Origin: Flavobacteriaceae bacterium
GTDB lineage: Bacteria > Bacteroidota > Bacteroidia > Flavobacteriales > Flavobacteriaceae
Direction: 5' to 3'
NCBI GenBank assembly: GCA_028281065.1
Contig: JANQKN010000194.1
Coordinates: forward strand, 1 to 34,517
DNA: 34,517 nucleotides
The notes under the pieces are model-generated. The model made no database searches. It worked only from the letters and a program-made list of their open reading frames with translations, and was not told where the DNA came from. This document shows, piece after piece, positions 17,437-26,144 of the stretch (the first letter of the stretch is position 1; the number at the start of each line of letters is the position of its first letter). The translations under genes were made by a program, and so were the position numbers.

Positions 17437-18468
17437 TCAGCCCCGATACTTCGGGAAAAAATCCGACTCTGTATTCTTTGCATGGGTTGCGTTCAGTTCT
17501 TCATACGCGGCTTCATTACAAACATACTGCCAGATACTAAATTGATCGTTCCTATTGGAAAAACCGGATTTGAATCGGAAAAGGGAATCGGTATCGCTAC
17601 CGCCTACACCGCCCCCCAAATGTAAATAATGTTTTTTAGCTTCGGCCCCTAACATTCGGGCTTCGTCTATAAGCAGCTTCATAGGCGTATCCTTGGCGTA
17701 TTCCCCACGGGTCCCCGCCAAATGGTATTGAACCACGTTGTTTGTAAAGGTAAATATGGCTCCTGCCGTGATTTCATCCCCTTGCATGGCCAACAAGAGT
17801 TTGGCATCCCATTCGGTTGAGGAAAGTAGCGCCTTAAAGTATTCCAGATTGAAGAAATAGTTTTCGGTGGCATTGACCCGCTTCATGGTTTCCTGATAGA
17901 TGTCCACAAAGGTTTCTATATCGGATTCAGACACTGCAAGCCTTACGGAATAACCTTTTTTCTTCCGCAGTTGATTAATCTCGGACTTATTGGATTTCCT
18001 GTATTGCCTACGTTGGTCTTCCAGAGAGAGGCGTAAATCTATGGTCACGGTTTTGTTTATAGGTTTTACGATTCCAAAATTCTCGAAAATCGTACCACTA
18101 TCGAACAAAGGATGCAATCTGGAAAAGGCCGTAACGATTTGTTTGGATTCGAAAAAACGTTTCAATTCTTCTTGAAAGGCCTGAACTACCTCTTCAAATA
18201 TATGATCCATAGGGACACTGCTTACAGGCCCTGCATAGCCATAGGCAGAGGTAACATCTTTATAGGAAGTTCCCTCAATATCCCTAATGATAAAAGGCAT
18301 TGCTATAAAATCGTCCTGAACTTCCACCAAAAACAACACAGGGCGTTGTCCCTTGATCAACTCTATGGTATGATAAAAAGGGGTATGGTAGAAATCGTAG
18401 TTTTCGCTTTTTTGTAAAACATCCAACCATTTCGGGTCTTGAGGTTCGATAATGGAGACTTTATGCAT
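17437..18468 (-). CDS. FemAB-like / BioF2-type GNAT acyltransferase
   Basis: A 343-residue cytosolic protein with no signal peptide. The central to C-terminal part fits the FemAB-like Acetyltransf_6 family: RRQYRKSNKSEINQLRKKKG, a helix with IYQETMKRVNATENYFF, then AGAIFTFTNN, YHLAGTRGEYAKDTPMKLL and the hallmark HLGGGVGGSDTDSLFRFKSGF near residues 282-302. True FemAB proteins transfer amino acids from tRNA to peptidoglycan precursors; operon members of this group are presumed to acylate or aminoacylate glycans. It overlaps the upstream DegT-like gene by 8 bases and precedes the aminotransferase by 19. Its acceptor here may be the amino sugar, which is inference. Confidence 0.85.
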   Translation of the reverse strand: MHKVSIIEPQDPKWLDVLQKSENYDFYHTPFYHTIELIKGQRPVLFLVEVQDDFIAMPFIIRDIEGTSYKDVTSAYGYAGPVSSVPMDHIFEEVVQAFQEELKRFFESKQIVTAFSRLHPLFDSGTIFENFGIVKPINKTVTIDLRLSLEDQRRQYRKSNKSEINQLRKKKGYSVRLAVSESDIETFVDIYQETMKRVNATENYFFNLEYFKALLSSTEWDAKLLLAMQGDEITAGAIFTFTNNVVQYHLAGTRGEYAKDTPMKLLIDEARMLGAEAKKHYLHLGGGVGGSDTDSLFRFKSGFSNRNDQFSIWQYVCNEAAYEELNATHAKNTESDFFPKYRG

Positions 18469-19504
18469 TGAAAAAGTCTTTTAGGGTCTCACAAACAAAT
18501 ATCATATCATTAGGGGTATAGCGATAGTCGGTATGCAAAAATAAGGTGGTTTTTTCAAGATTCAAATCCAAATCCCGCTGTTGTTCGGGCCATAAAATGG
18601 CTGGGTATATTTTTCTGTTTATTAAATGGGTTCGCAAGGCATCCCTGGTTTCAGAAGTATCACAAACAAGGAACAATCCAAATCCTTCGCCTTCCTTTTC
18701 ATCCAAGTTTACGTTAATAGAAACTCCAGTCAAAATAGAAAGCGCCTTAGCTAGGTTTTCTTTTTTAGCAGCGATGATTTCCTTTACATCCAACGAAAAG
18801 AGGATTTCCTTTACCCAGTCGGGCAATCCAATATCTTGTATGGAATTTCCAAATGCAGCCTCTGCGGTTATAAAAAGGGTTCGGAATGCTTCTTTTTCGC
18901 CAGTGCCTTCGGTGAGATACTGCCGTTTTAATTGCATGGCCCTCCATTTGGTTTCGGCAATGGAATTTCCGTCTGTGCCACTTTCCGAAAAAGGGATATC
19001 CAGTCCTTTTGGGGAAAAGCAAAATCCACCGACAGGTACAGGCAATTCCTTACGCAATGAGCCGAAGCAGTAGTCAGCTGTACTTACCTCCAAAGAAAGC
19101 AAGGAATGAGAAACGTCTTCTAGAATCTTTATATGATGGAATTGAGGAAGCAACGCCCTTTTCAACCCAAAAAACAGAACATCCACAAAGACGGTTCCTT
19201 CGGAATCATCGAAGTTTTCCTTAGGCAACGGGGTGTCTTCTAAAGGATTATAGGGATAATATTTACAAGCTATGGAAAGTTCCTGAATGGCTTCTACGAC
19301 TTCATGGCAGTAAAAACTTGGGAAATATATTTTTTTCCATCCTTTTTTTGCGATTCCTTCCCTAACCAACCCATATAAGGCAGCCCTTCCTGAAATAAAA
19401 AAAGAAAATGACAGGTTTTTGAACACAGAAACATCAGGGTTCTTCAGCAGAAATCGGGCATCGGTACATTCGTGAAAATCGGACCCAAATTCTTTATGCT
19501 TCAT
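18461..19504 (-). CDS. Divergent DegT-like, PLP-type protein of unknown function
   Basis: About 347 residues starting at ATG 19504 (MKHKEFGSDFHEC), which overlaps the preceding GNAT gene by 11 bases; a start at 19561 would overlap it by 68. Similarity to DegT aminotransferases is weak but structured: FFISGRAALYGL at 35-46 sits where the phosphate-binding SGR/SGT-AL segment lies, YFPSFYCHEVVEA follows, then ILEDVSHSLLS at 127-137 with a PLP-type Asp130 and His133, and GSLRKELPVPVGG at 148-160 with Lys152 as candidate Schiff-base residue. The C-terminal half diverges strongly. It could be an active PLP enzyme with a new substrate or a binding protein. It pairs with the FemAB-like gene by an 8-base overlap. 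Confidence 0.7.
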   Translation of the reverse strand: MKHKEFGSDFHECTDARFLLKNPDVSVFKNLSFSFFISGRAALYGLVREGIAKKGWKKIYFPSFYCHEVVEAIQELSIACKYYPYNPLEDTPLPKENFDDSEGTVFVDVLFFGLKRALLPQFHHIKILEDVSHSLLSLEVSTADYCFGSLRKELPVPVGGFCFSPKGLDIPFSESGTDGNSIAETKWRAMQLKRQYLTEGTGEKEAFRTLFITAEAAFGNSIQDIGLPDWVKEILFSLDVKEIIAAKKENLAKALSILTGVSINVNLDEKEGEGFGLFLVCDTSETRDALRTHLINRKIYPAILWPEQQRDLDLNLEKTTLFLHTDYRYTPNDMIFVCETLKDFFNA

Positions 19505-20060
19505 CGTTCCAGTAGTTGTTGGAGGCGATAAAATCAAAATAGTCTTGGGCGGTAATCCCAATAATTACTTGATCCCATCTAGCATTCTTTCGGAAATAGT
19601 AGTCCTTTTTGCGCCCTTCTTCTTTCCAGCCGCATTTTTTAAGATATAGATTCAAAGAAGCTTCGTTATAAGCGATGATGGTCGTGTCCAAGCGCTCCAA
19701 CCTCAATTCTTCAAAAGCATATCGCTCTACAGCCATCACCGTATCCACTGCATATCCTTTTCCACGCTGTGCGGTATTGCCTATAATGATGCCGTGGAAG
19801 GCATTGCCGTCTTTCCAGTTAATTTCGACTAAGTTGGCCATACCTATAAGCTCCCCTTCTTCATTATCAACAGAAAAACGCTGATTGTTGCTCGAAAGAC
19901 TAAGGGACTGAAACCATTTTTTCTGATCCTGCATGCTGGAAGGAAAATGCCATCCGCCCAGCATATAATTTATGGATGGATCGTTGGACCATTGGTGCAA
20001 CAGTTCCAAGTCTTTTTCTTCGATGGCTCGTAAGGTTACTTTGTTTCCTTTAATGTTCAT
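19494..20060 (-). CDS. GNAT N-acetyltransferase (RimJ/RimL or PseH-like)
   Basis: A 188-residue GNAT protein. It begins VTLRAIEEKDLELLHQWSND, typical of RimJ/L-like enzymes. The acetyl-CoA loop is AQRGKGYAVD at about 96-105, followed by a long helix and IIAYNEASLNLYLKKCGWKEEGRKKDYYF. In amino-sugar clusters such enzymes acetylate the new 4-amino group (compare PseH); the Campylobacter bacillosamine acetyltransferase PglD is instead a left-handed beta-helix protein, so the parallel is functional only. It overlaps the PglC-like gene by 11 bases, a neighbour that would use the finished sugar. Confidence 0.88.
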   Translation of the reverse strand: MNIKGNKVTLRAIEEKDLELLHQWSNDPSINYMLGGWHFPSSMQDQKKWFQSLSLSSNNQRFSVDNEEGELIGMANLVEINWKDGNAFHGIIIGNTAQRGKGYAVDTVMAVERYAFEELRLERLDTTIIAYNEASLNLYLKKCGWKEEGRKKDYYFRKNARWDQVIIGITAQDYFDFIASNNYWNDEA

Positions 20061-20700
20061 GGTCTTTTTGCTTAAAGTGATTGGGGGTTAAATCCCTGCT
20101 TAATCCAATATCGTCTACTTCATCCACGGTTTGACCCAAAATTACGGTTTCTGATTTAAAAAAAACAGACTTTACTGTCAACGCCAGGATTTTTAGATCC
20201 AATCCTAAAGAAAGGTTGTCCACGTAATAGACATCATTCTTAAGACGCTCACTGAATTTCATGGCATTACGGCCACGCACTTGGGCAAGCCCGGTAATAC
20301 CGGGTTTTACCAAATGCCTCCGCTTTTGGGTTTCGGTATAACGGGGTAAGTATTCGGGTAGTAGGGGTCGTGGTCCAATTAGGCTCATATCCCCTTTTAT
20401 GATATTGATAAGCTGTGGGATTTCATCCAAAGAGGTTTTTCGTACTATTTTTCCAACCAAGGTAAGGCGATCGGCATCGGGAAGCAGGTTTCCTTCATCG
20501 TCTTTCTTATCGTTCATGGTTTTAAACTTCACAATCTTGAACAGGCGTTCGTTCTTCCCTGGACGTACCTGAAAAAAGAAAGGGGAACCGTTGTTGTTTA
20601 TAAAGAGTAATATCGTGACGATAAGAAACAAGGGAAAAAGGACTATGAATGCCACCAAGGCAGTCAAAAAATCCATGATGTTTTTAAACCCTTTATACAT
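20050..20700 (-). CDS. PglC-like initiating sugar-phosphate transferase
   Basis: A 216-residue monotopic phosphoglycosyl transferase, which moves a sugar phosphate from UDP-sugar to undecaprenyl phosphate and so starts the repeat unit. Seen: one hydrophobic membrane segment at about 10-34, FFFQVRPGKN, FKIVKFKTMND, the catalytic Asp-Glu pair in RKTSLDEIPQL (D92, E93), GDMSLIGPRPLLPEY and KPGITGLAQVRGRN. It lacks the large N-terminal transmembrane part of WcaJ, and so belongs to the small PglC-type class that often uses diacetamido-bacillosamine. This agrees with the dehydratase, aminotransferase and acetyltransferase in the same operon. Confidence 0.94.
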   Translation of the reverse strand: MYKGFKNIMDFLTALVAFIVLFPLFLIVTILLFINNNGSPFFFQVRPGKNERLFKIVKFKTMNDKKDDEGNLLPDADRLTLVGKIVRKTSLDEIPQLINIIKGDMSLIGPRPLLPEYLPRYTETQKRRHLVKPGITGLAQVRGRNAMKFSERLKNDVYYVDNLSLGLDLKILALTVKSVFFKSETVILGQTVDEVDDIGLSRDLTPNHFKQKDHEH

Positions 20701-21853
20701 TCGCCTCTAACTTTTTGTATTCCTCTAACAAAGCATTCCAAACATATTGCCTTTGGTAACGATCCACGATCATTTTTCTGGCATTGGCTTGAAGTTTTTT
20801 GGTAAGATCTGGATTTTCTATAAATCGCAGCATGGATTCCTGTAATTCTTCAGTGCTTTTGGGTTGTACCCACACACCATTCTCGCCATTTATTACAATC
20901 TCATTACAACCATTAATATTAGTGACGATACTGGGTAAGCCCATAGCACCCGCCTGCATCACCACATTGGGGAAGCCTTCCCGATAACTCGGGAATACCA
21001 AAGCATTACTTATGGCAAAATAGGGACGGACATCGTTTTGATAGCCGACGGCAAGGATGGCTCTATTAGTGTCAATTTCAGTAAGGGTGTTTTTAAGAAG
21101 TGGGTCCAACTCCCTTTCCTCGGGTCCTACCAATAGGAGTTTGGTTTGGGGGTGCCGTTTATGTATCTCGCTAAAAGCAGCTACCATTTCGTTGATTCCC
21201 TTGTCCCCTACCAATCGGCCCACAAAGACGAAGACGAAATCATTAGCTGTTAGGGAGAGTTGTTCCAGTAAATCCGTTTTGGCAGATTCCGATATGGTCT
21301 GTGGATCGAAATAATCGACGTCGATCCCATTAGAGCTACCGTTGGCGATCACTTTTATTTTGGAGGGTTTGGCAAACTTTTCCTTGATGATGATCTTTTC
21401 CAACTCGTGGGAATTAGGATATACATGGGTAGCAAACCGATAGGTCATTTTTTCTACCCAATTAAGGACCCTTCGTTTATTACCTCTAGCCTCTAGCAAT
21501 GGCATTCCCGCCACGGTATGTAATCTAAGGGGAACCCTTGCCATATAAGCGGCTGCCATACCCACAATACCCGCTTTTGGGGTATGGGAATGTACTATGA
21601 GGGGTTTTTCCTTTTTTAGGATACGATACAACGCAAAAAGTGCTTTTAGGTCTTTTAGGGGTGAAATTACCCGGGTCATCGTCAAGGGAATCACTCTAAT
21701 ACCTTCATCGTTTGCCACATCGTCCAATTCGGTTCCTGGGGAAGAGACCCCCACTACTTCGTAATGATCGCTCATAAACCGATGCTGGCCTTTAAGCAAG
21801 ATTTTAAGGGAAACCGGAACGGTTGTAATTCGTATGAGTTTGGCTTTCGTCAT
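20693..21853 (-). CDS. Glycosyltransferase family 4
   Basis: A 386-residue GT-B enzyme starting at ATG 21853 (MTKAKLIRITTVP), which leaves a 4-base gap to the preceding gene; ATG at 21871 would overlap it. Seen: VHSHTPKAGIVGMAAA in the acceptor half, FVFVGRLVGDKGINEMV, and a donor-binding FPSYREGFPNVVMQAGAMGLP segment in which the usual second Glu is Gln. This form is common in transferases encoded next to PglC-like enzymes and would add an early sugar. It overlaps the PglC-like gene by 8 bases. Linkage and sugar cannot be read from sequence. Confidence 0.92.
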   Translation of the reverse strand: MTKAKLIRITTVPVSLKILLKGQHRFMSDHYEVVGVSSPGTELDDVANDEGIRVIPLTMTRVISPLKDLKALFALYRILKKEKPLIVHSHTPKAGIVGMAAAYMARVPLRLHTVAGMPLLEARGNKRRVLNWVEKMTYRFATHVYPNSHELEKIIIKEKFAKPSKIKVIANGSSNGIDVDYFDPQTISESAKTDLLEQLSLTANDFVFVFVGRLVGDKGINEMVAAFSEIHKRHPQTKLLLVGPEERELDPLLKNTLTEIDTNRAILAVGYQNDVRPYFAISNALVFPSYREGFPNVVMQAGAMGLPSIVTNINGCNEIVINGENGVWVQPKSTEELQESMLRFIENPDLTKKLQANARKMIVDRYQRQYVWNALLEEYKKLEANV

Positions 21854-21857
21854 AATA

Positions 21858-22943
21858 CTACCCGATGACATCTTTATACACCTTCATGTGTTTTTCTATA
21901 TAGGTTTCTATACTGTATACTTGGGCACGTTCGCCACAAGCTTTTACGATTTGTTGGTAATGATTCTCATCATTCAATAGTTTTTGAATGCCTTCGCTTA
22001 GAGCTTCGGTGTCCCCAATGGGAAACAAAATCCCAGCGTCTTTAACTACAGGCGCCAGTCCCGGTGCATCTGAAGCCACCAAAGGCCTTCCAGAAGACAA
22101 GCCTTCTATGCTGGAAAGGGATAGTCCTTCGTAATGGGAGGATAATACGACCACATCGGCCATCTTCAGTAATTGAGGGATATCCATCCGAACCCCCAGA
22201 AATTGTACCCTGTCCTGTAAGTTCAATTCTTCAACCAATGCTTCGCATGCTTCCTGGGTAGGGCCTTTTCCTACCAAAAGCAATTTAATATCGTGAGGAA
22301 GTTTAGCTAAAGCCTTTATTAAGGTAATTTGATCTTTTTGAGGGGTAAAACTTGAAACCTGAAGCAATACCCTATCTTCTGCCCGAAGGCCAAAGTCTTC
22401 CTTTTTGGCAGGTTCCACATTTTGTATGGCATCGATATCGATCCCGTTGGGAATCAAACTGAATACGTCGCCCTTTCTTCCCAAATGCTCTTTAAGATTG
22501 TTGTCCACTTCTTCCGCTATGGTAATGATTCGGGCATATCGTTTATATACAAAGCGATCTAACCATTTAAATATAAGCTTCTCCCTTCTTCTATTGGAAG
22601 TGTTGTGTTCGGTATATACCAAAAGGGTCCTGCTAAAGGAAAGCGATTTGGCAAACGCCGTCCAATACAAACTGGGGAATAGATGTACATGTACCAAATC
22701 ATAGCGCTTTAAAAAAGAAACAATTTTGAAAATATGTGTAGGCTTGTATACACTCCCATTCCCCAATGAATAGATGTTGCCAGTGGTAAGTTGCTTCAAC
22801 TTTTCAAGAAAAGGGTATTCGGTTCCATTAAGCAACAACAGATCCATTTCCACCCCCTTTTCCCTGAATTTGGGAATGGCATCCAAGAGTAGCTTTTCTG
22901 CTCCTCCCGTCCCTAAACTATTAATTACCTGCAGGACTCTCAT
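21858..22943 (-). CDS. Glycosyltransferase family 4
   Basis: A 361-residue GT-B glycosyltransferase. It begins MRVLQVINSLGTGGAEKLLL, with the glycine-rich N-terminal loop. The acceptor half has YDLVHVHLFPSLYW, followed by IPNGIDIDAIQ. The donor half has LLQVSSFTPQKDQITLI, LLLVGKGP and SSHYEGLSLSSIEGLSSGRPL, including the E-x7-E motif. No signal peptide. It overlaps the preceding polymerase-like gene by 23 bases. It probably adds an internal sugar of the repeat unit on the cytoplasmic face of the membrane. Confidence 0.93.
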   Translation of the reverse strand: MRVLQVINSLGTGGAEKLLLDAIPKFREKGVEMDLLLLNGTEYPFLEKLKQLTTGNIYSLGNGSVYKPTHIFKIVSFLKRYDLVHVHLFPSLYWTAFAKSLSFSRTLLVYTEHNTSNRRREKLIFKWLDRFVYKRYARIITIAEEVDNNLKEHLGRKGDVFSLIPNGIDIDAIQNVEPAKKEDFGLRAEDRVLLQVSSFTPQKDQITLIKALAKLPHDIKLLLVGKGPTQEACEALVEELNLQDRVQFLGVRMDIPQLLKMADVVVLSSHYEGLSLSSIEGLSSGRPLVASDAPGLAPVVKDAGILFPIGDTEALSEGIQKLLNDENHYQQIVKACGERAQVYSIETYIEKHMKVYKDVIG

Positions 22944-24120
22944 GATTATTTTGTGTTAGGGATAAGGAGTTTCTATAGAGTACCCATAGGGCGAATATTA
23001 AAAACAAGGGATAGAACATGTTTTTTTGCCGTAGCATAATCCCCAAATTTCCAAGGATCAACGAAAAGGTCATGGCCCCTATTAGGAAATAAATAATCAT
23101 TCCCTTTACTATATAGTTGGATTTTCGGAACCCCATCAAGGGTCTGTTCCTAATTACTTTCCAAGTCAATATGAGCAAGACCAGGTTTTCAAAAGAAGCC
23201 AAAACAGCTAGGATTCCATTAATGTCGAAAAACAACGGGCGGTACAGGAACGTAAATACTTTCAATGGGTAAGGATAGGAAGAGATATCGACCCCGGAAC
23301 CTGTATCGGCCCTATTTAAATTGGAAGATTTCTTGGTGGCATATTTATCAATCACTTCGGTTTCAAAACTTTCCAACTTCACAAAGTCCATCACATAATT
23401 AAAAATAGAAGCGAAGGAAACAATCAAGACCAAAAATATCAGTATTTTTTGATAGGCCTTTAATTGCCCATCCAGTGTATAACCAATTCCAAAAGCAATT
23501 AAAAGGAACAGGGTAATATGGGGACGAATGGCCAAGGAAATACTGATTGCAAATACAAGAACAACAATCCTTGTCTTTAAGGATTGCAGCGCATAAACAA
23601 ACATAGCAACACTAAAAAAGAGCAACGTGTCTTTCCCTATTCCCGATGACCAAAAATGAAGGTTGGGTAAAAACCAAATCCAAGGAAAAATGGGAATCCT
23701 GAGTATTCTAAACTGGGTAAGTTCCCTAACATCCGGGAAGATTCTTTTCATCACCAGATAGAAGTAGATAAACCCTAGGTATCCAAGGGTAGCGTATAGT
23801 ATATTCCCTGTTAAAAAGGAAAGCTCCAACACTTTGGAAGGGAAATAGTTAATAAGGTAAATAATACCGGAAACAGACCCCCTATTAATGGTATCGAAAA
23901 TATCCTCAAGTGGGTAATCTTTGGGAAAACTCCAGTATAGGTTCGCATCTCCACCAAAATTGGCTACCATAAAACTGAAGGTAATAGCCACCACAAAGTG
24001 AAAAAAGAACAATTTTTTTAGGACAGATTTATCATACCTATCCAACGCCTTAAAAAAGCTGGGTAGGTTAAAAGCCAACACAAGTGTGATAAAGCTAATG
24101 CATATGTCCAATAACGACAT
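22921..24120 (-). CDS. Polytopic membrane protein, probable Wzy-type polymerase
   Basis: A 399-residue protein with about nine or ten hydrophobic helices and few charged loops. Seen: a periplasmic-looking loop with NFGGDANLYWSFPKDYP, the segment LHFWSSGIGKDTLLFF near residues 170-185, and LAIRPHITLFLLIAFGIG, a build typical of O-antigen polymerase and EpsG-like proteins. Wzy proteins are poorly conserved, so this call rests on topology and on being the only polymerase-like gene in an operon that also encodes an initiating transferase and Wzc/Wza. Start ATG at 24120 shares one base with the stop of the sulfotransferase gene. Confidence 0.72.
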   Translation of the reverse strand: MSLLDICISFITLVLAFNLPSFFKALDRYDKSVLKKLFFFHFVVAITFSFMVANFGGDANLYWSFPKDYPLEDIFDTINRGSVSGIIYLINYFPSKVLELSFLTGNILYATLGYLGFIYFYLVMKRIFPDVRELTQFRILRIPIFPWIWFLPNLHFWSSGIGKDTLLFFSVAMFVYALQSLKTRIVVLVFAISISLAIRPHITLFLLIAFGIGYTLDGQLKAYQKILIFLVLIVSFASIFNYVMDFVKLESFETEVIDKYATKKSSNLNRADTGSGVDISSYPYPLKVFTFLYRPLFFDINGILAVLASFENLVLLILTWKVIRNRPLMGFRKSNYIVKGMIIYFLIGAMTFSLILGNLGIMLRQKNMFYPLFLIFALWVLYRNSLSLTQNNHESPAGN

Positions 24121-25004
24121 TATATCCTAGATTCTTTATTAAATATTTCCTGTGCCTTATGCCGAAGGGGTTCGCTCAACTCCATATCGGGTTTCTTAGC
24201 CGAACTCACCTTCCTAAAAATCCACTGTTTGGTTTTGCTTCCAAAGAGTTTCGAAAAAAAGTCCTTTAACCCAATCTTTTTCAAAAAATAGAACAGCTTG
24301 GGAAACTTACCCGTCCTCGCTTGGTTTTTAGAACCAAAATGCAGGGAATTTTTCTTATCGATGCTTAAAAACCTAAGGAGTTTTTCAATCTCCTTTTCAT
24401 CATTTCCAATGAGTGCTTCAAAATTGAGCACACATACTTCATCAAACAGTCCCTTGTATCTTTCTATGCTTTCCGTATATAAACTCATACCCAAATAGCT
24501 ATGCCATTGCAAGGTACCATTTTCGTAATTTTCGATATCGTCTTTCAGAACTTCCTCAAAACTTTTAAGGGTCCTCCCCTTTCCTACATTCATCCCATAG
24601 TGTGAAAAGGCTCGCTTTAACGGATCTCGGAGAATCATCAATATTTTTGCATCTGGAGCATATTCCTTGATCAACTGTGGGGTCTCCTTACAGTGCAAAT
24701 ATGCCGTACTGGCATCCAGCAAATAGGTTTCTCCCCCTGCCAAAGAATACGCCTTTTCGTATTGGTTGGCGGTTTCAATCTTGGTTATATGCAATGGATT
24801 GGGGAACTCATTATCGAAATAATCTTCCAAGCTGAAAAACCGGGAAGGCTCGTAGAGTGTTTTGGGAAGCTCATCCACAAAATAGTGCGGCTCTTTTATG
24901 GGCGGCACGTACACTTCTTCCAATTGATCCAAAAAATCGACCAAAGCCGTAGTGCCCGCTTTCATAGCACCTACAAGGAACAGATTTGCTTTGCGATGTT
25001 TCAC
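24120..25004 (-). CDS. PAPS-dependent carbohydrate sulfotransferase
   Basis: A 294-residue cytosolic enzyme resembling the heparan N-sulfotransferase type. It has the 5'-phosphosulfate loop NLFLVGAMKAGTTAL (residues 7-21, with Lys15), KEPHYFVDE at 37-45, YLLDASTAYLH at 94-104, and the 3'-phosphate-binding segment MILRDPLKRAFSHYGMN at 123-139 with Arg126 and Ser134. Such enzymes move sulfate from PAPS to a sugar hydroxyl or amine. It overlaps the GT2 gene by 4 bases and sits among glycosyltransferases, so the acceptor is probably the repeat unit. PAPS would come from the cysDNC genes nearby. Confidence 0.92.
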   Translation of the reverse strand: MKHRKANLFLVGAMKAGTTALVDFLDQLEEVYVPPIKEPHYFVDELPKTLYEPSRFFSLEDYFDNEFPNPLHITKIETANQYEKAYSLAGGETYLLDASTAYLHCKETPQLIKEYAPDAKILMILRDPLKRAFSHYGMNVGKGRTLKSFEEVLKDDIENYENGTLQWHSYLGMSLYTESIERYKGLFDEVCVLNFEALIGNDEKEIEKLLRFLSIDKKNSLHFGSKNQARTGKFPKLFYFLKKIGLKDFFSKLFGSKTKQWIFRKVSSAKKPDMELSEPLRHKAQEIFNKESRI

Positions 25005-25918
25005 CCTTTTATTTTTTTGAAAATTGAATACATGGATTTAACGGGCAATAGTTTTAAAACAGACAGTTTGCGCTTTGCCTCGGAGCTTATAAGTGTCTGT
25101 ATTTTCTGAAAAATACGTTTTCTGTCTTCCTGTGGGTAATCACTTCGGTATTTTAAATAGCATTGGGTCAAAAAGCGGTCAGCATAGGCTTGAAACTCTG
25201 CCCTATGTTCCAAAAGTTCTTCTCTCACAAGGGATAAAATTTCCATATACCGAAGGAAATCCGATGCGTTAAAAACCTGGGCAGATGCCGTATTACTGGC
25301 CACTTTTCGATAAAACGAAAGGTTTTTATGAATGTACACTACCTTTTCATGCAAGCACAGCCGTAACCAGAGGTCATGGTCTTCGTGCATTTTCATGCCC
25401 GGATGAAATAGCCCAACTTCGTCCAGCAAGGATTTTTGAATGACCACATCGGAACTATTAATGATGGGCAAATGTCTGTCGATTACTTCGTAATAACTCA
25501 AAGGCGCAGTTTCCCCACTAGGCGGCAAATGGTCATTCACGTAGGGTTCTATGGTATCCTGAAATACCCGATTGCGGCCTGTAGTAAAAATTCGATGCTT
25601 TGGGAATTGGGTCGTGGCTTCAAAAATTTCTTTTAAAAAATCGGGATCCCACCAATCGTCTCCATCCAAAAAGGCGACCCAAGGGAATTTGGCATTTTCT
25701 ATCCCTGTATTCCTTGCTATGCTTACCCCGCTATTGGGAATGGAAATGAGCTTTAAGCGATCGTCAGTAATGGAAGAAACCACCGTTTTAGAATCATCAG
25801 TACTCCCATCGTTAACGACAATCAGTTCAAAATCGGAATAGGTTTGCTGTAACACGGACCGAATGGTCTCGGTTATGAATGCTGCTTTATTATAAAGGGG
25901 GATAATGACTGAAATCAA
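25001..25918 (-). CDS. Glycosyltransferase family 2
   Basis: A 305-residue GT-A enzyme, first gene of the long polysaccharide operon. It begins MISVIIPLYNKAAFI, with LIVVNDGSTDDS, then a donor site IPNSGVSIARNTGIENA and WVAFLDGDDWWDPDFL carrying the metal-binding D-x-D, and a later MHEDHDLWLRL segment with the probable catalytic acidic residues. No transmembrane helices. It starts 226 bases from the divergent FkbM gene, so the operon promoter should lie in that gap. Confidence 0.94.
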   Translation of the reverse strand: MISVIIPLYNKAAFITETIRSVLQQTYSDFELIVVNDGSTDDSKTVVSSITDDRLKLISIPNSGVSIARNTGIENAKFPWVAFLDGDDWWDPDFLKEIFEATTQFPKHRIFTTGRNRVFQDTIEPYVNDHLPPSGETAPLSYYEVIDRHLPIINSSDVVIQKSLLDEVGLFHPGMKMHEDHDLWLRLCLHEKVVYIHKNLSFYRKVASNTASAQVFNASDFLRYMEILSLVREELLEHRAEFQAYADRFLTQCYLKYRSDYPQEDRKRIFQKIQTLISSEAKRKLSVLKLLPVKSMYSIFKKIKG

Positions 25919-26144
25919 AGGACAACCAAATTAATGACGCACTCAAACTTTATCTACTGGCAATGAGGCATTATCGTGAATACAACCATCGCTTTTTTGA
26001 GTTGTGCTAAGCTACAATAAAATTGGAAAAGAACGCGCTAAAATCCGCTTTGTAAAAGGGCTTGGTTTTATAGGTTCAATTCACTGTGTTTTTGCGCTGA
26101 TAACGAAATTAAAATAGTATTTTGCAGTTCAAAATCTGCCAACG
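25919..26144. promoter_or_regulatory. Divergent promoter region of the polysaccharide locus
   Basis: This gap must hold the promoter of the 14-gene minus-strand operon and that of the plus-strand FkbM gene. On the plus strand a TTTG at 26091-26094 and a TAGTATTTTG near 26115-26124 are 20 bases apart, a loose match to the -33/-7 pair. No clean -7 box was found on the minus strand. No ORF or RNA gene was seen. Confidence 0.35.

Noticed and set aside
18546-19073. A 175-codon plus-strand open frame opposite the DegT-like gene
   Set aside because: The minus-strand protein has coherent PLP-like motifs and overlaps neighbours in operon fashion; the antisense frame is rich in Ser/Arg runs without motifs.
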